Origin: Variovorax sp. PBL-H6
Lineage (GTDB): Bacteria > Pseudomonadota > Gammaproteobacteria > Burkholderiales > Burkholderiaceae_C
Direction: 5' to 3'
Assembly: GCF_901827155.1 (NCBI RefSeq)
Contig: NZ_LR594659.1
Coordinates: 5,800,501-5,864,500, forward strand
DNA length: 64,000 bases
This document shows positions 43,077 to 51,528 of the stretch, in pieces. How positions within the stretch are numbered: position 1 is the stretch's first letter; every line of letters starts with the position of its first letter. The notes beneath the pieces were generated by a model, which saw only the letters and a list, made by a program, of their open reading frames with translations, was not told the origin of the DNA and ran no database searches. The translations under genes were made by a program, and so were the position numbers.

Positions 43077-43943
43077 CTACACACTCTTTCCCGGCCTGAA
43101 CAGAAGAATCACGATGAGGAGCGTGAACGACACGATCGGCGCCCACGAAGGCGCCGTCACCGCCATCGTCACCGCCTCGCTCACGCCGATCAGCACCCCG
43201 GCGACCAGCGGCCCGAGCGCGCTGCCCAGGCCGCCCAGCATCACGGCGGCGAACACCACGCCGATCCAGGCGTACATCTGCGAAGGCGTGAGCGTGAAGC
43301 TCAGCGCCAGGCACACGCCCGCAATGCTCGCAAGCGCCGCGCAGGTGCCGGCGAGCAGCAGCCCCAGCGCCTTCTCGTTCACCCCGAAGGCCGCGGCGAC
43401 CGGCCCGTCCTGCGCCGCCGCGCGCAAGGCGCGGCCCAGGTCGGTGTAGCGCAGCACGCCCCACACCGCGAAGGCGAGCCCCACCGCGACAACCAGCGTG
43501 ATCAACTCCGGGACCGGGATGTAGAGGCCGGCGAGCTTGAACTTCTGCTCCCCGTAGTGCGACTCGAGCTTGCGGAAGTCTGCCGTCCAGATCGACTGCA
43601 TGACGCTCTCGGCGATGCCCGTCAGCCCGAAGGTCAGCAGCAGCGAATTGAAGGGCGTCACCGCGAAGCGCGCCATGACCCAGTGCAGGCCCGCCCCGAG
43701 CGCGAAGAACAGCGGCACGATGACGAACAGCGTCAGCAGCGGGTCCATGCCCATCGTGGCCATCTGGTAGCACAGGTAGGCCGCGAGGAAGGCGAAGGCG
43801 AAATGCGCCAGGTTGATCAGGCGCAGCAGGCCCCAGCTGAGGCTGAGGCCCAGGCCCATCAGCCCGTAGAGCGCACCGACGAAGATGCCGGACAGGATGG
43901 ACTGGGACAGCAGCGAGATGCTGGGCAGCGTGAAGCCGCTCAT
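43077..43943 (-). CDS. livH: Branched-chain amino acid-type ABC permease LivH
   Basis: A 288-residue inner-membrane permease with about eight helices. Family marks: LYGLMGLGLSLSWGLLRLINLAHF and RYTDLGRALRAAAQDGPVAAAFGVN, plus AVMLGGLGSALGPLVAGVLIGVSEA. ATG 43943 (MSGFTLPS) is chosen; a start at 43967 would fall in the tandem repeat. It is directly followed by livM-livG and preceded by the 82-bp tandem repeat that separates it from the receptor gene. Confidence 0.92.
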   Translation of the reverse strand: MSGFTLPSISLLSQSILSGIFVGALYGLMGLGLSLSWGLLRLINLAHFAFAFLAAYLCYQMATMGMDPLLTLFVIVPLFFALGAGLHWVMARFAVTPFNSLLLTFGLTGIAESVMQSIWTADFRKLESHYGEQKFKLAGLYIPVPELITLVVAVGLAFAVWGVLRYTDLGRALRAAAQDGPVAAAFGVNEKALGLLLAGTCAALASIAGVCLALSFTLTPSQMYAWIGVVFAAVMLGGLGSALGPLVAGVLIGVSEAVTMAVTAPSWAPIVSFTLLIVILLFRPGKSV

Positions 43944-44104
43944 GTCAGCACCGCCGGGCCGCCCCAAGGGGCTGACGCACCCCCTCGGGGGGCAGCGAAC
44001 GAAGTGAGCGTGGGGGCATGATCATGTCAGCACCGCCGGGCCGCCCCAAGGGGCTGACGCGCCCCCTCGGGGGGCAGCGAACGAAGTGAGCGTGGGGGCA
44101 CGTT
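43941..44104. repeat. Exact 82-bp tandem duplication between livH and its receptor gene
   Basis: Two copies begin at 43941 and 44023 with catgtcagcaccgccgggcc and end gtgggggca plus a few bases. A third partial start (catgtcag) appears at 44105, giving an exact period of 82. Within each copy CCCCTCGGGGGGCAGCG and GAACGAAGTGAGCGTG form hairpin-like segments. Copy differences are only at about three positions (cacc/cgcc, catgat/cacgtt). It resembles the comamonad intergenic repeat seen in multiple copies per genome. Confidence 0.9.
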
Positions 44105-44108
44105 CATG

Positions 44109-45326
44109 TCAGGGCGCGATGAGTTTGGCGTCGCCCGCGGTCACTTCCTTCGGCCACACCACCACCCACTTTCCGTTCTGGATCTGCTTGATGCGCATCA
44201 GGTCGTCGCCGAAATTGCCCGTGCCGTCGAAGCGCAGCTTGCCCTGCAGCGTGTCGACCTTGTTGGCCTTGAGCCAGGTGCCGATGGCCTTGTCGTCCAG
44301 GCTCTTGGTGTTGACCACGCCCGCTTCCAGGATCTGCCACGCGGTGTAGGAGGCCGCGGCCTGCGTCTCGACCGAGGTGTCGGAGAAGCCGGCCTTGGTG
44401 GCGCGCTCGGAGTAGAGCTTCACGAACTCCGCCGCGCCCTTGTTGGAGGTGAAGGGCGGCTGCGCCTCGAAGATGGTGGCGGAGAGCGCGTTCTTCGCCT
44501 CGGGCAGCACGAGCAGCGGCCCCGGCGCCGGGTACAGGTAGAAGTGCTGCGGCGGCGAATAGTCGATCTTCTTCATCGCGTCGAGCAGCAGGTTGCCCTC
44601 GAGGCCGATGGCGCCGACCCACACGAAGTCGGGCTTCGCATCCTTCACGCGATTGGCGATCGGCCCGAAGTCGCGGTTGCCGAAGTCCCATTCGAGGAAC
44701 AGCACCTCGGTCAGGCCGCGCTTCTTGATCACCTCGCGCGCGCCTGCGCTCATGAACTGGATCGACGGGAACTTGCTGGTGACCACCGCCACCGTCTTCG
44801 GCGGCTTGGGCGAGGCCGCGAGCGCATCGAAGAGCGTGTTGGGCACCGTGGTGGCGGGGTCGGAGCCGATCGACCAGGCCGGGAACTGCATGTCGTACTT
44901 GGCCAGCGAGGGGATGCCCAGCGTGTGGTGCACGAGCACCTTGTTGTAGCGCTGCGCCACGCCCATGGCGGACAGGATGGCGCCGGTCGCGTAGGGGCCC
45001 ATCAGCAGGTCGACCTTGTCGGCGGTCACCAGTTGCTCGTACAGCGTGCGTGCCAGGTCGGGCTTGGACTGGTCGTCCTTGACCACCCACTCCACCGGCC
45101 GGCCGAGCAGGCCGCCGCGCTTGTTGAGCTGCTCGACGTAGATCTCGCCCACCACCTTGTGGATCTGCGCCGTGGCCGAGAGCGGCCCGGTGAGCGCCAG
45201 CGTGCTGCCGATCCGGATCGGCGCACCCGTGGGCTGCTGTGCCAGCGCAAAGCCGGCCGCGGCCAGCGCGATGGCCCCCACGGCGGCGCGCCGCCCGATG
45301 CCTCGAAGGTTCTGCTGCGTTTTCAT
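44109..45326 (-). CDS. Liv-type ABC transporter substrate-binding protein
   Basis: A 405-residue periplasmic receptor (Peripla_BP_6). A Tat/Sec-like leader MKTQQNLRGIGRRAAVGAIALAAAGFALA precedes QQPTGAPIRIGSTLALTGPLSATA. Later marks are LYEQLVTADKVDLLMGPYATG and FDGTGNFGDDLMRIKQIQNGKW. It supplies ligands to livH/livM-livG, from which it is separated by the 82-bp repeat. The ligand is unknown. Confidence 0.92.
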   Translation of the reverse strand: MKTQQNLRGIGRRAAVGAIALAAAGFALAQQPTGAPIRIGSTLALTGPLSATAQIHKVVGEIYVEQLNKRGGLLGRPVEWVVKDDQSKPDLARTLYEQLVTADKVDLLMGPYATGAILSAMGVAQRYNKVLVHHTLGIPSLAKYDMQFPAWSIGSDPATTVPNTLFDALAASPKPPKTVAVVTSKFPSIQFMSAGAREVIKKRGLTEVLFLEWDFGNRDFGPIANRVKDAKPDFVWVGAIGLEGNLLLDAMKKIDYSPPQHFYLYPAPGPLLVLPEAKNALSATIFEAQPPFTSNKGAAEFVKLYSERATKAGFSDTSVETQAAASYTAWQILEAGVVNTKSLDDKAIGTWLKANKVDTLQGKLRFDGTGNFGDDLMRIKQIQNGKWVVVWPKEVTAGDAKLIAP

Positions 45327-45427
45327 GGTCCTCGTCTCCTGGTTAGTTGTTTGTCCACTGCCAACGAATGACTGATCGGGGAACACCGCGGAACCGGCTT
45401 TGCCGGGCCGCTGGTGTTGCCCCCGAG

Positions 45428-46393
45428 CTAATCCACCTGCGCGCCCGAGCGCTTCACGAGCCCGGCCCACTTGCCCAGCTCGGCCTTGTTGAAGGGCTGC
45501 ATCTCCTCGGCTTTCATCGGACGCGACTCGATGCCTTGTTCGCGCAGCTTGCTCATCACCTCGGGCTGTGCGAGCGCCGTGGCGCCGGCCGTGCGCAACT
45601 GCGCCAGCGTGGCGGCCGGCGTGGCGACAGGCGCGTACAACATGAACCAGGCGACGAGGTCGAAGTCGGCAATGCCCTGCTCCATCACCGTCGGCACGTC
45701 CGGCGCCGCCGCGCTGCGCACCGCGCCGCTGGCAGCCAGCGCGCGCAGCTTGCCGGCCTTGACCTGCGGCATCACCGCGGCCGGGTGATAGAACATGAAG
45801 TCCACCTGGGACGCGATGACGCCCGTCAACGCCATTGCGCCTTCCTTGAAAGGCACGTGGATCATCTTGCCGCCCAAGCGCTGCGCCAGCAGCTCGCCCG
45901 CAAGATGGCCCGAGGTGCCGTTGCCCGCCGAGGCGAAGGTCACGCCCTGCGGCTTGGCCGCCGCCTGCGCCAGGTCCTTGAGCGACTTGATCGGCGAATC
46001 CGCCGCCACCACCAGCAGCGTCGGCGTGTAGCCGATGAAGGCCACCGGCGCGAAGTCGCGCATCGGGTCGTAGGGCAACTTGCTGAAGAGCGCGGCGTTG
46101 ATCGCATGCGTGCCCACCGTGCCCATCACCAGCGTGCGTCCGTCGGGCGGCGACTTGGCAACCAGGTCGCTGCCGGTCGAGCCGCCCGCGCCTGCACGGT
46201 TGTCGACGATCACGGGCTGTTGCAGTGCCTTGCCCAGCGCCTCGCCGACTACGCGCGCCACCGTGTCGGTGGTGGTGCCGGCGCCGAAGGGCACGACCAT
46301 CTTGATCGGGCCCTTGTCCTGGGCCTGCGTTGCCGCAGCCGCGAGCAGCACGCCCGCGGCGAGCAGCGTGCGCATCGTTGTCCTGAAAGTCAT
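45428..46393 (-). CDS. Bug/TctC-family solute receptor
   Basis: A 321-residue periplasmic protein. Signal peptide MTFRTTMRTLLAAGVLLAAAATQAQ; then the Bug-family marks IKMVVPFGAGTTTDTVARVVG, VDNRAGAGGSTGSDLVAKSPPDGRTLVMG and VTFASAGNGTSGHLAGELL. Bug receptors bind carboxylates or aromatic acids with a loose link to TctAB permeases, as at 63.1 kb. Bug genes beside CoA-transferase genes are common in Burkholderiales. Confidence 0.92.
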   Translation of the reverse strand: MTFRTTMRTLLAAGVLLAAAATQAQDKGPIKMVVPFGAGTTTDTVARVVGEALGKALQQPVIVDNRAGAGGSTGSDLVAKSPPDGRTLVMGTVGTHAINAALFSKLPYDPMRDFAPVAFIGYTPTLLVVAADSPIKSLKDLAQAAAKPQGVTFASAGNGTSGHLAGELLAQRLGGKMIHVPFKEGAMALTGVIASQVDFMFYHPAAVMPQVKAGKLRALAASGAVRSAAAPDVPTVMEQGIADFDLVAWFMLYAPVATPAATLAQLRTAGATALAQPEVMSKLREQGIESRPMKAEEMQPFNKAELGKWAGLVKRSGAQVD

Positions 46394-46419
46394 CGCTAGT
46401 CTCCGTTTTCTCTATCTAT

Positions 46420-47556
46420 CTACTTGCGCTTCAGTGCCGCGCGGATCTCGTCGTTGTGTTCGCCCAGCATCGGCGGCGGCCGTACCTGCAGCGCGCGCTC
46501 ACCGTCGAAGCTCACCGGCGAACGCACGGTGCGAAAGAGCCCCATCACCGGATGCTCGGCCGAGGTCATCAACTGCAGGTGCTTGGCCTGCGGGTCTTCC
46601 AGCGCCTCGCTGGTGTCGTACATCGGTGCGTTGGGCACGTCCTCGCGCTGCAGGCGGGCGCACCATTCGTCGCGCGGCTGCGTGGCGAAACGCGCGCCCA
46701 GCAGCGCGATCAGCGCCTCCTGGTTCTCGATGCGCGCGTCGCGGGTCGCGAAGCGCGGGTCCTCGAAGATGTCGGGCTGCTCGATGGCCACCGCCAGCCC
46801 GCGCCAGAACTTCTCCGGCGACGACATGTGCAGCGCGATCCACTTGTCGTCCGCACAGCGCAGCACGTACGACTGCGACACGCTCGGCCGGCTGTACGGC
46901 CCCATCACCTCGTCGACCTGGAAGAAGTGCGTGAAGGCATCGAGGTTGAAATGCGCCATCGCCTCCAGCATCGACACCTCGACCTTCCGGCCGATGCCGG
47001 TGCGGCTGCGCTCGTACAGCGCGCCGAGCACGCCGTAGGCGGCATAGAAGCCGGTCAGCGAATCGGCGATGGCCGGCCCCACGACGCGCGGGTTCTCGGG
47101 GTTCACCAGCAGGTTGAGGAAACCGCTCGCCGCCTGCGCCACCGTGTCGTAGGCGGGCCGGTTGGCCGCCGGGCCGGTCGAGCCGAACCCGCTGATCGCC
47201 ACGTAGACCAGTTTCGGGTTCAGTGACTGCAGCCGCTCGGCGCCGACGCCCAGCTTCTCGGCCACGCCGGGACGGAAGTTCTGGATGTACACATCGGCAT
47301 CGGCGATCAGCGCGTCGAGCACCTCGCGGTCTTCGCCGCTCTTGGTGTCCAGCGTGATGCTGCGCTTGTTGCGGTTGTAGGTCTGGTAGTGCGGGCTGTA
47401 CAGGCCGTTCTTGAAGGCGCGGAAGGGGTCGCCCGTGCCCGGCTGCTCCACCTTGATCACGTCGGCCCCCAGGTCGCCCAGCAGCATGCCCGCGGCCGGC
47501 CCCGTGATGAAGGTGCCCTGCTCGATGACCTTGAGGCCTTGCAGCACAGGGATCAT
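46420..47556 (-). CDS. Family III CoA-transferase (CaiB/BaiF)
   Basis: A 378-residue acyl-CoA transferase that moves CoA between carboxylic acids. Seen: LKVIEQGTFITGPAAGMLLGDLGADVIKVEQP, NRNKRSITLDTKSGE, VYVAISGFGSTGPAANRPAYDTVAQAASG with the catalytic Asp in the AYD motif, and the C-terminal PPMLGEHNDEIRAAL. Overlaps the citryl-CoA lyase gene by four bases. Probably activates the substrate brought in by the Bug or Liv system. Confidence 0.92.
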   Translation of the reverse strand: MIPVLQGLKVIEQGTFITGPAAGMLLGDLGADVIKVEQPGTGDPFRAFKNGLYSPHYQTYNRNKRSITLDTKSGEDREVLDALIADADVYIQNFRPGVAEKLGVGAERLQSLNPKLVYVAISGFGSTGPAANRPAYDTVAQAASGFLNLLVNPENPRVVGPAIADSLTGFYAAYGVLGALYERSRTGIGRKVEVSMLEAMAHFNLDAFTHFFQVDEVMGPYSRPSVSQSYVLRCADDKWIALHMSSPEKFWRGLAVAIEQPDIFEDPRFATRDARIENQEALIALLGARFATQPRDEWCARLQREDVPNAPMYDTSEALEDPQAKHLQLMTSAEHPVMGLFRTVRSPVSFDGERALQVRPPPMLGEHNDEIRAALKRK

Positions 47557-48359
47557 TCGTGCTTCCCGAAGCCGGCGGGCACGACGCCGTCGTATTCCAT
47601 CTCGCGCGTCGCCTGGTACGACAGCGCGAAGCCGATGGGCTGGCGGATTTCCTCCACCATGTGCGCGATGAGCCCCGCGGTGCGCGCCAGCATCGGCACG
47701 CCCTTGAGGCCTTCGACCGGGAAGCCCGCGCCCAGCAGCACCGAGGGGATGGCGCCCGATACGTTCAGCTTGAGCGGCTTGCCCAGCAGGTCGGGCAGCA
47801 GCCGCTCGCAGGCTTCGGCGATCTCGACGAAGCGCAGGCTCGTGCCCGCTGCCTTGGCCGCATCGAACAGCGCACCCACGCGCTCGTCGCGTTCCTTGTG
47901 CAGCGGATGGCCGTAGCCGGGAATGGAACGCCCGGCCGCGCGCCATGCCTGCATGACGGAGCGCGCAGCCTCGTCCAGCGCGGTGCCGGCCTGCAGCTTC
48001 GCGTCGATCTCCACGTACATGCGCCCCGCCGTCTCCGACGAGCCGAGCACCACGGAGCCGCAGCCGAGGATGCCGGCGGCCACCGCACCCTGCATCGCAT
48101 CGGGCGCCGCGGCAAAGGTCATGCGCGCGGCCTGCACGCTGGGCACCAGCCCGTGCTCGGCAATCGCGACGAGCGTGGCGTTCAGCACGGCGGCCTGGCC
48201 GGGGGTCGGCATCTGTCCCGTCAGCAGCAGGAAGAAATGGTCGACGAAGGAGATCTTGCCGATCAGCTCCTTCGACAGGTCGCGCCCGCGAATCACGATG
48301 GTGTGTTCGTCCGAGGTGCAGATGGCCGTGCGCGGCACGGTGGCCTTGCCGATCTTCAT
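47553..48359 (-). CDS. Citryl-CoA lyase-like citrate synthase family protein
   Basis: A 268-residue protein of the short citrate synthase/citryl-CoA lyase group. Marks are KISFVDHFFLLLTGQMPTPGQ, AAGILGCGSVVLGSSETAGRMY, GYGHPLHKERDERVGALFD with the active-site His, and VSGAIPSVLLGAGFP. Full-length citrate synthases have about 430 residues, so this is the lyase type, which cleaves acyl-CoA to acetyl-CoA or a similar fragment. It overlaps the CoA-transferase gene, so the two should form a CoA-thioester cleavage step. Confidence 0.88.
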   Translation of the reverse strand: MKIGKATVPRTAICTSDEHTIVIRGRDLSKELIGKISFVDHFFLLLTGQMPTPGQAAVLNATLVAIAEHGLVPSVQAARMTFAAAPDAMQGAVAAGILGCGSVVLGSSETAGRMYVEIDAKLQAGTALDEAARSVMQAWRAAGRSIPGYGHPLHKERDERVGALFDAAKAAGTSLRFVEIAEACERLLPDLLGKPLKLNVSGAIPSVLLGAGFPVEGLKGVPMLARTAGLIAHMVEEIRQPIGFALSYQATREMEYDGVVPAGFGKHE

Positions 48360-48398
48360 GAGGGTCCTTGCGAAAAGAGAAAGACGAGGAAAAAGGAT

Positions 48399-49283
48399 TC
48401 AGGCCGCGGGTGCAAGCCTGACGTCGAAGCTCGCGGAGTAGTAGGGCTCCTGCATCTCGCGCCCGTCCACCGCCTTGCCCGGCGCGTGCTTCTCGAAGTC
48501 GACGACCAGGCTGTCGCGCTTGCCGAACACCGCGTCCTGGTCGATGTACGGGCTGCCGCCGACGAAGACCTGCGTGGTCAGGGAGGCATGGCCCGGCGCC
48601 GAGACCATGAGGTGGATGTGGCCCGGCCGGAAGATGCTGCGCTCGGTGGCGTGCATCATCTGCCCCACCGGCCCGTCGTCCGGAATGGGGTAGTAGGCGG
48701 GGCGGATCGACCAGAACCAATAGCGCCCCTGCGCATCGGTGCGGAAGCGCCCGCGCGCCGCCATCGTGGGCTCCGTGCTCAGCTGCACGTCGTACTTGCC
48801 CTCGCCGTCGCCCGACCACACGTCGAGCACCGCGCCCTCCAGCGGCTTGCCGTGCACGTCGGTCACGCGGCCCATGTAGAAGGTCGGCTCACCGCGTGCG
48901 CTGCCGCGGATGTCCGCGCCCAGCGGCGCGTCCGGCGCGCCGGCCCAGTAGAACGGTCCTTCCACCGTGGCCTCCGTCGCCTCGGTCGCGCCTTGCGCGC
49001 CGCCGCCGGCGCGCGCCTGCTCGAGCGCCACCACCATCATCGACAGCCCCAGCGTGTCCGACAGCAGGATGAACTCCGGGCGCTTGTCGGTCGAGATCTG
49101 CCCCGTGGCCTCGAGGAACTTCATTGCCGCGAGCCATTCCCCGGGCTTCAGGTCCACCTCGCGCGCATAGGCGTGGATGTGCTTCACCAGCCCCGTCATG
49201 AGCTGGCGCAGGCGCGGGTCGGGTGCCTTCGCGAAGGCGTCGAGCACGTCCTGGGTAATGCTGTCCTGGTTGTAGTCGGCCAT
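48399..49283 (-). CDS. Intradiol ring-cleavage dioxygenase
   Basis: A 294-residue Fe(III) catecholic dioxygenase. Ligands are visible as Tyr164 (GKYDVQ), Tyr198 (AYYPIPDDGP), His222 and His224 (RPGHIHLMVSAP). The N-terminal helical domain has the FILLSDTLGLSMMVVALEQ dimerisation segment found in hydroxyquinol and catechol 1,2-dioxygenases. It opens the aromatic ring between the two hydroxyl groups. Read on the minus strand it leads the CoA-transferase and citryl-CoA lyase genes. It is divergent from a LysR gene. Confidence 0.9.
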   Translation of the reverse strand: MADYNQDSITQDVLDAFAKAPDPRLRQLMTGLVKHIHAYAREVDLKPGEWLAAMKFLEATGQISTDKRPEFILLSDTLGLSMMVVALEQARAGGGAQGATEATEATVEGPFYWAGAPDAPLGADIRGSARGEPTFYMGRVTDVHGKPLEGAVLDVWSGDGEGKYDVQLSTEPTMAARGRFRTDAQGRYWFWSIRPAYYPIPDDGPVGQMMHATERSIFRPGHIHLMVSAPGHASLTTQVFVGGSPYIDQDAVFGKRDSLVVDFEKHAPGKAVDGREMQEPYYSASFDVRLAPAA

Positions 49284-49341
49284 GGGCTTTGTCTCCTGAA
49301 GGTGGCCGGACGATAGGCCGCGCAGCAGGCGGCGGCAAATG

Positions 49342-49375
49342 ATGAATTTCCATGGATATCATCGATGGCATCGAT
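49342..49375. promoter_or_regulatory. LysR-type operator dyads in the dioxygenase-lysR gap
   Basis: Two adjacent dyads lie in the divergent gap. ATGAATTTCCATGGATATCA (49342-49361) is centred on CCATGG and has near-complementary arms. ATCGATGGCATCGAT (49361-49375) is a palindrome with one mismatched centre. They are candidate recognition sites for the LysR product beginning at 49393. Confidence 0.55.
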
Positions 49376-49392
49376 CATTTGCAGGGGTTTTC

Positions 49393-50301
49393 ATGGAGAT
49401 GCGGCATCTACGCTATTTCGTGGCCCTGGCCGATTGCCTCAGCTTCACCCGGGCCGCCGAGCGCGTGCACGTGACGCAGTCGACCCTGTCCCACCAGATC
49501 AAGCAGCTCGAGGAAGAGCTGGGCCAGCCCCTCTTCGAGCGCATCGGCAAGAAGGTCGTGACCACCGAGGCCGGCGAGCTGCTGCGTGGCTTTGCCTCTC
49601 GCGCCTTGAAGGAGGTGGACCAGGGGGTGGCGCTGCTGAAGCCCGGCGCAGGCAATCTCACCGGCAAGGTGCGCATCGGCGCCACGCACACCTTCAACAT
49701 CGGCCTCATCCCCGAGTGCGTCGCGCAGTTCCTTGCGCGGCATCCCACGGTGCGCATCAGCGTCGAGGAGCTGGCGGCCGAGGTGATTGCGAGCCGTCTC
49801 GTGGCCGGCGAGCTCGACCTCGGCATTTCCTACCGGCCGCAGGACCCGAGCGGGCTGTGGTTCGAGCCGCTCTACAACGAGGAGATGGTGCTCGTCGTGT
49901 CCACCGCCCATCCGCTTGCGGCGCGCAAGCGCATCCGCATGGTGGAGCTGCACCGTCAGGACCTGGTGCTCGTGGCGTCCAGCTTCTCGACGCGCACCAT
50001 GCTCGACGAATGCTTCCAAGCCTGCGGGGCCGAGCCGACCGTGGTGGCCGAAATGTCGACCGTCGCGCCGATGCTGGCGCTGGTGGCGCGCACGATGATC
50101 GGCTCGATCGTGGCAATCAACGCCGTGCCGGAGTCGATGGCGGGGCTGAAGATGATCCCGCTGGAGAGTCCCACGCCGGTGAGGACGCCCGGCATCCTGT
50201 GGCGGCTGAAGGAGAGCAAGCCGGCGGCGGTGCAGTCCTTCGCGGTGATCCTGCGGAAGACGGCACTGGGCAACAGCCTGCGGCATGAAGGGCCTGGCTG
50301 A
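49393..50301 (+). CDS. LysR-family transcriptional regulator
   Basis: A 302-residue regulator. HTH: MRHLRYFVALADCLSFTRAAERVHVTQSTLSHQIKQLEEELGQPLFER. The effector domain starts at about residue 90 (GKVRIGATHTFNIGLIPECVAQFLARHP). ATG 49393 is used. It is divergent from the intradiol dioxygenase gene, with two dyads between them, so it probably controls the 48.4-49.3 kb operon in response to an aromatic acid. Confidence 0.93.
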   Translation: MEMRHLRYFVALADCLSFTRAAERVHVTQSTLSHQIKQLEEELGQPLFERIGKKVVTTEAGELLRGFASRALKEVDQGVALLKPGAGNLTGKVRIGATHTFNIGLIPECVAQFLARHPTVRISVEELAAEVIASRLVAGELDLGISYRPQDPSGLWFEPLYNEEMVLVVSTAHPLAARKRIRMVELHRQDLVLVASSFSTRTMLDECFQACGAEPTVVAEMSTVAPMLALVARTMIGSIVAINAVPESMAGLKMIPLESPTPVRTPGILWRLKESKPAAVQSFAVILRKTALGNSLRHEGPG

Positions 50302-50445
50302 ACCCGGCGCAGGCCCAGTCCAGCGCCATGGCGACCGGCTTTCCTGCACCGCCACTGCCGGCGGTGAACGAGTGCGCAGGCTTCGCCAGCCAAGCCGGAA
50401 GCAGCCCGATCCGGCAAGAAGGTCGAGGCTTCCGGACAAAGAAAA

Positions 50446-50461
50446 CGGCCCTTGCGGGCCG
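50446..50461 (-). terminator. Bidirectional terminator downstream of lysR and the glycine-zipper gene
   Basis: CGGCCC (50446-50451), loop TTGC and GGGCCG (50456-50461) form a short stem. On the minus strand it is followed by TTTTCTTT, so it ends the glycine-zipper gene. On the plus strand GCTTTC follows, so it may also end lysR. Confidence 0.7.
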
Positions 50462-50483
50462 CTTTCAAAGACGCGACAACGTT

Positions 50484-50984
50484 TCAGCGTCCATCGCGGT
50501 CCGAGTCGCCGGGAATTGCGCGCTCGACGTTGTCGCTGACGCGTTGCCACGCATCGCGCGACGCGTGCTTGGCACGCTCCCATTCCAGCGAGGAGCGACC
50601 GCGCGTCGTGCCCCAGTCGCGGCCCAATTCCGGTTCGACCTCGTCGAAGCTGCGGTTGGGGTAGCGCGAATGCGCATCGACGCCATAGCGGTAAGCCGGC
50701 GAATAGTCGTCGTAGCTCGATCCCTGCTCGACGTAGGGGCGCCCGGTGTAGTTGTCGCGCCAGTACGCGTCTTCCGCCTCCGGATCGGCCTTGGCCATGC
50801 GGCCGGCAATCGCGCCGGCCACTGCCCCCACCGCTGCCCCGACGGCCGCGCCGACCGGGCCCGTCATGCCGCCAACAGCCGCTCCTGCAGCTGCACCTCC
50901 TGCGACGCCACCTGCGGCGCCGCCCACCACTGCGCCAACGCCAGTGGCGGCTGTCTTTTCTTTGGTGTCATTCCGTTCGGCCAT
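50484..50984 (-). CDS. Glycine-zipper surface/stress protein
   Basis: A 166-residue protein. Residues 15-65 are a Gly/Ala repeat segment (VGAVVGGAAGGVAGGAAAGA, VGAAVGAAVGAVAGAIAG) typical of glycine-zipper membrane-inserting helices. The rest is polar and rich in Tyr, Arg and Asp. No clear signal peptide, so export is uncertain. It resembles general stress proteins of the glycine-zipper DUF family. Terminates at the hairpin at 50446-50461. Confidence 0.75.
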   Translation of the reverse strand: MAERNDTKEKTAATGVGAVVGGAAGGVAGGAAAGAAVGGMTGPVGAAVGAAVGAVAGAIAGRMAKADPEAEDAYWRDNYTGRPYVEQGSSYDDYSPAYRYGVDAHSRYPNRSFDEVEPELGRDWGTTRGRSSLEWERAKHASRDAWQRVSDNVERAIPGDSDRDGR

Positions 50985-51528
50985 CGAAATCTCCTTGATT
51001 GAAAAACTGGGAGAACCGAGGTTCCAATCGCCATGCCTCGAAGCACAGCGTCGATGGTCCCGTCAGAGTGAAGGGTGCGGGCTGTGCGCAGCGACAGCGC
51101 ACACCTACATGCATTTCAATCTGGCAAGAAGCTTGAGGCCATTGGTTGCCACTGCAGGGGTCCGTGGATAGACTCGATCGCATGACCACCACCCTTGTTT
51201 GCACCCACGTTGCACTGGCCGCACTGCTTCTTGCTGCGACCTACGCACGTGCGGTTGCAAAGAAGGCGCGTCGGCAATCGACGCCCGCACTCTCCTGAGC
51301 CCGGCGGTCCGCTCCCCTTCATCCTCTTAGCGCAACCAGTCACCGCCGGGCACCAAGCCCCGCGCAACGTCGACCGCGTTTGAATGCGCCCGGTCCAGGC
51401 GACGGATCGATGCCGTTGCCACGTCCGCTGCTCGAACGCGAGCCCCCTGCTTCACATCCCGCTACTGCGCGGCCGTCGATCCCGTCGGCGCTCGCGCGTG
51501 GCGCCAGCCATTCCGAAAGCGATTTGCC
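50985..51528. other. Long gene-poor gap
   Basis: This 544-base gap lies between the glycine-zipper gene and the universal stress gene. I see no good -24/-12 element for either gene. A short frame at 51182-51298 is the only candidate gene. A direct repeat or mobile fragment is not evident. Confidence 0.5.
51182..51298 (+). CDS. Possible 38-residue membrane microprotein
   Basis: ATG 51182 opens a frame with one hydrophobic helix (VALAALLLAATYARAVA) and a basic tail AKKARRQSTPALS, the classical single-pass pattern of a small membrane protein. The upstream ribosome site is weak. It may be chance coding. Confidence 0.25.
   Translation: MTTTLVCTHVALAALLLAATYARAVAKKARRQSTPALS

Noticed and set aside
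46420..48819. 799-residue minus-strand frame covering the CoA-transferase and part of the lyase
   Set aside because: Only the part from 47556 down matches CoA-transferase. The upstream part is an out-of-frame shadow of the citryl-CoA lyase and dioxygenase genes.
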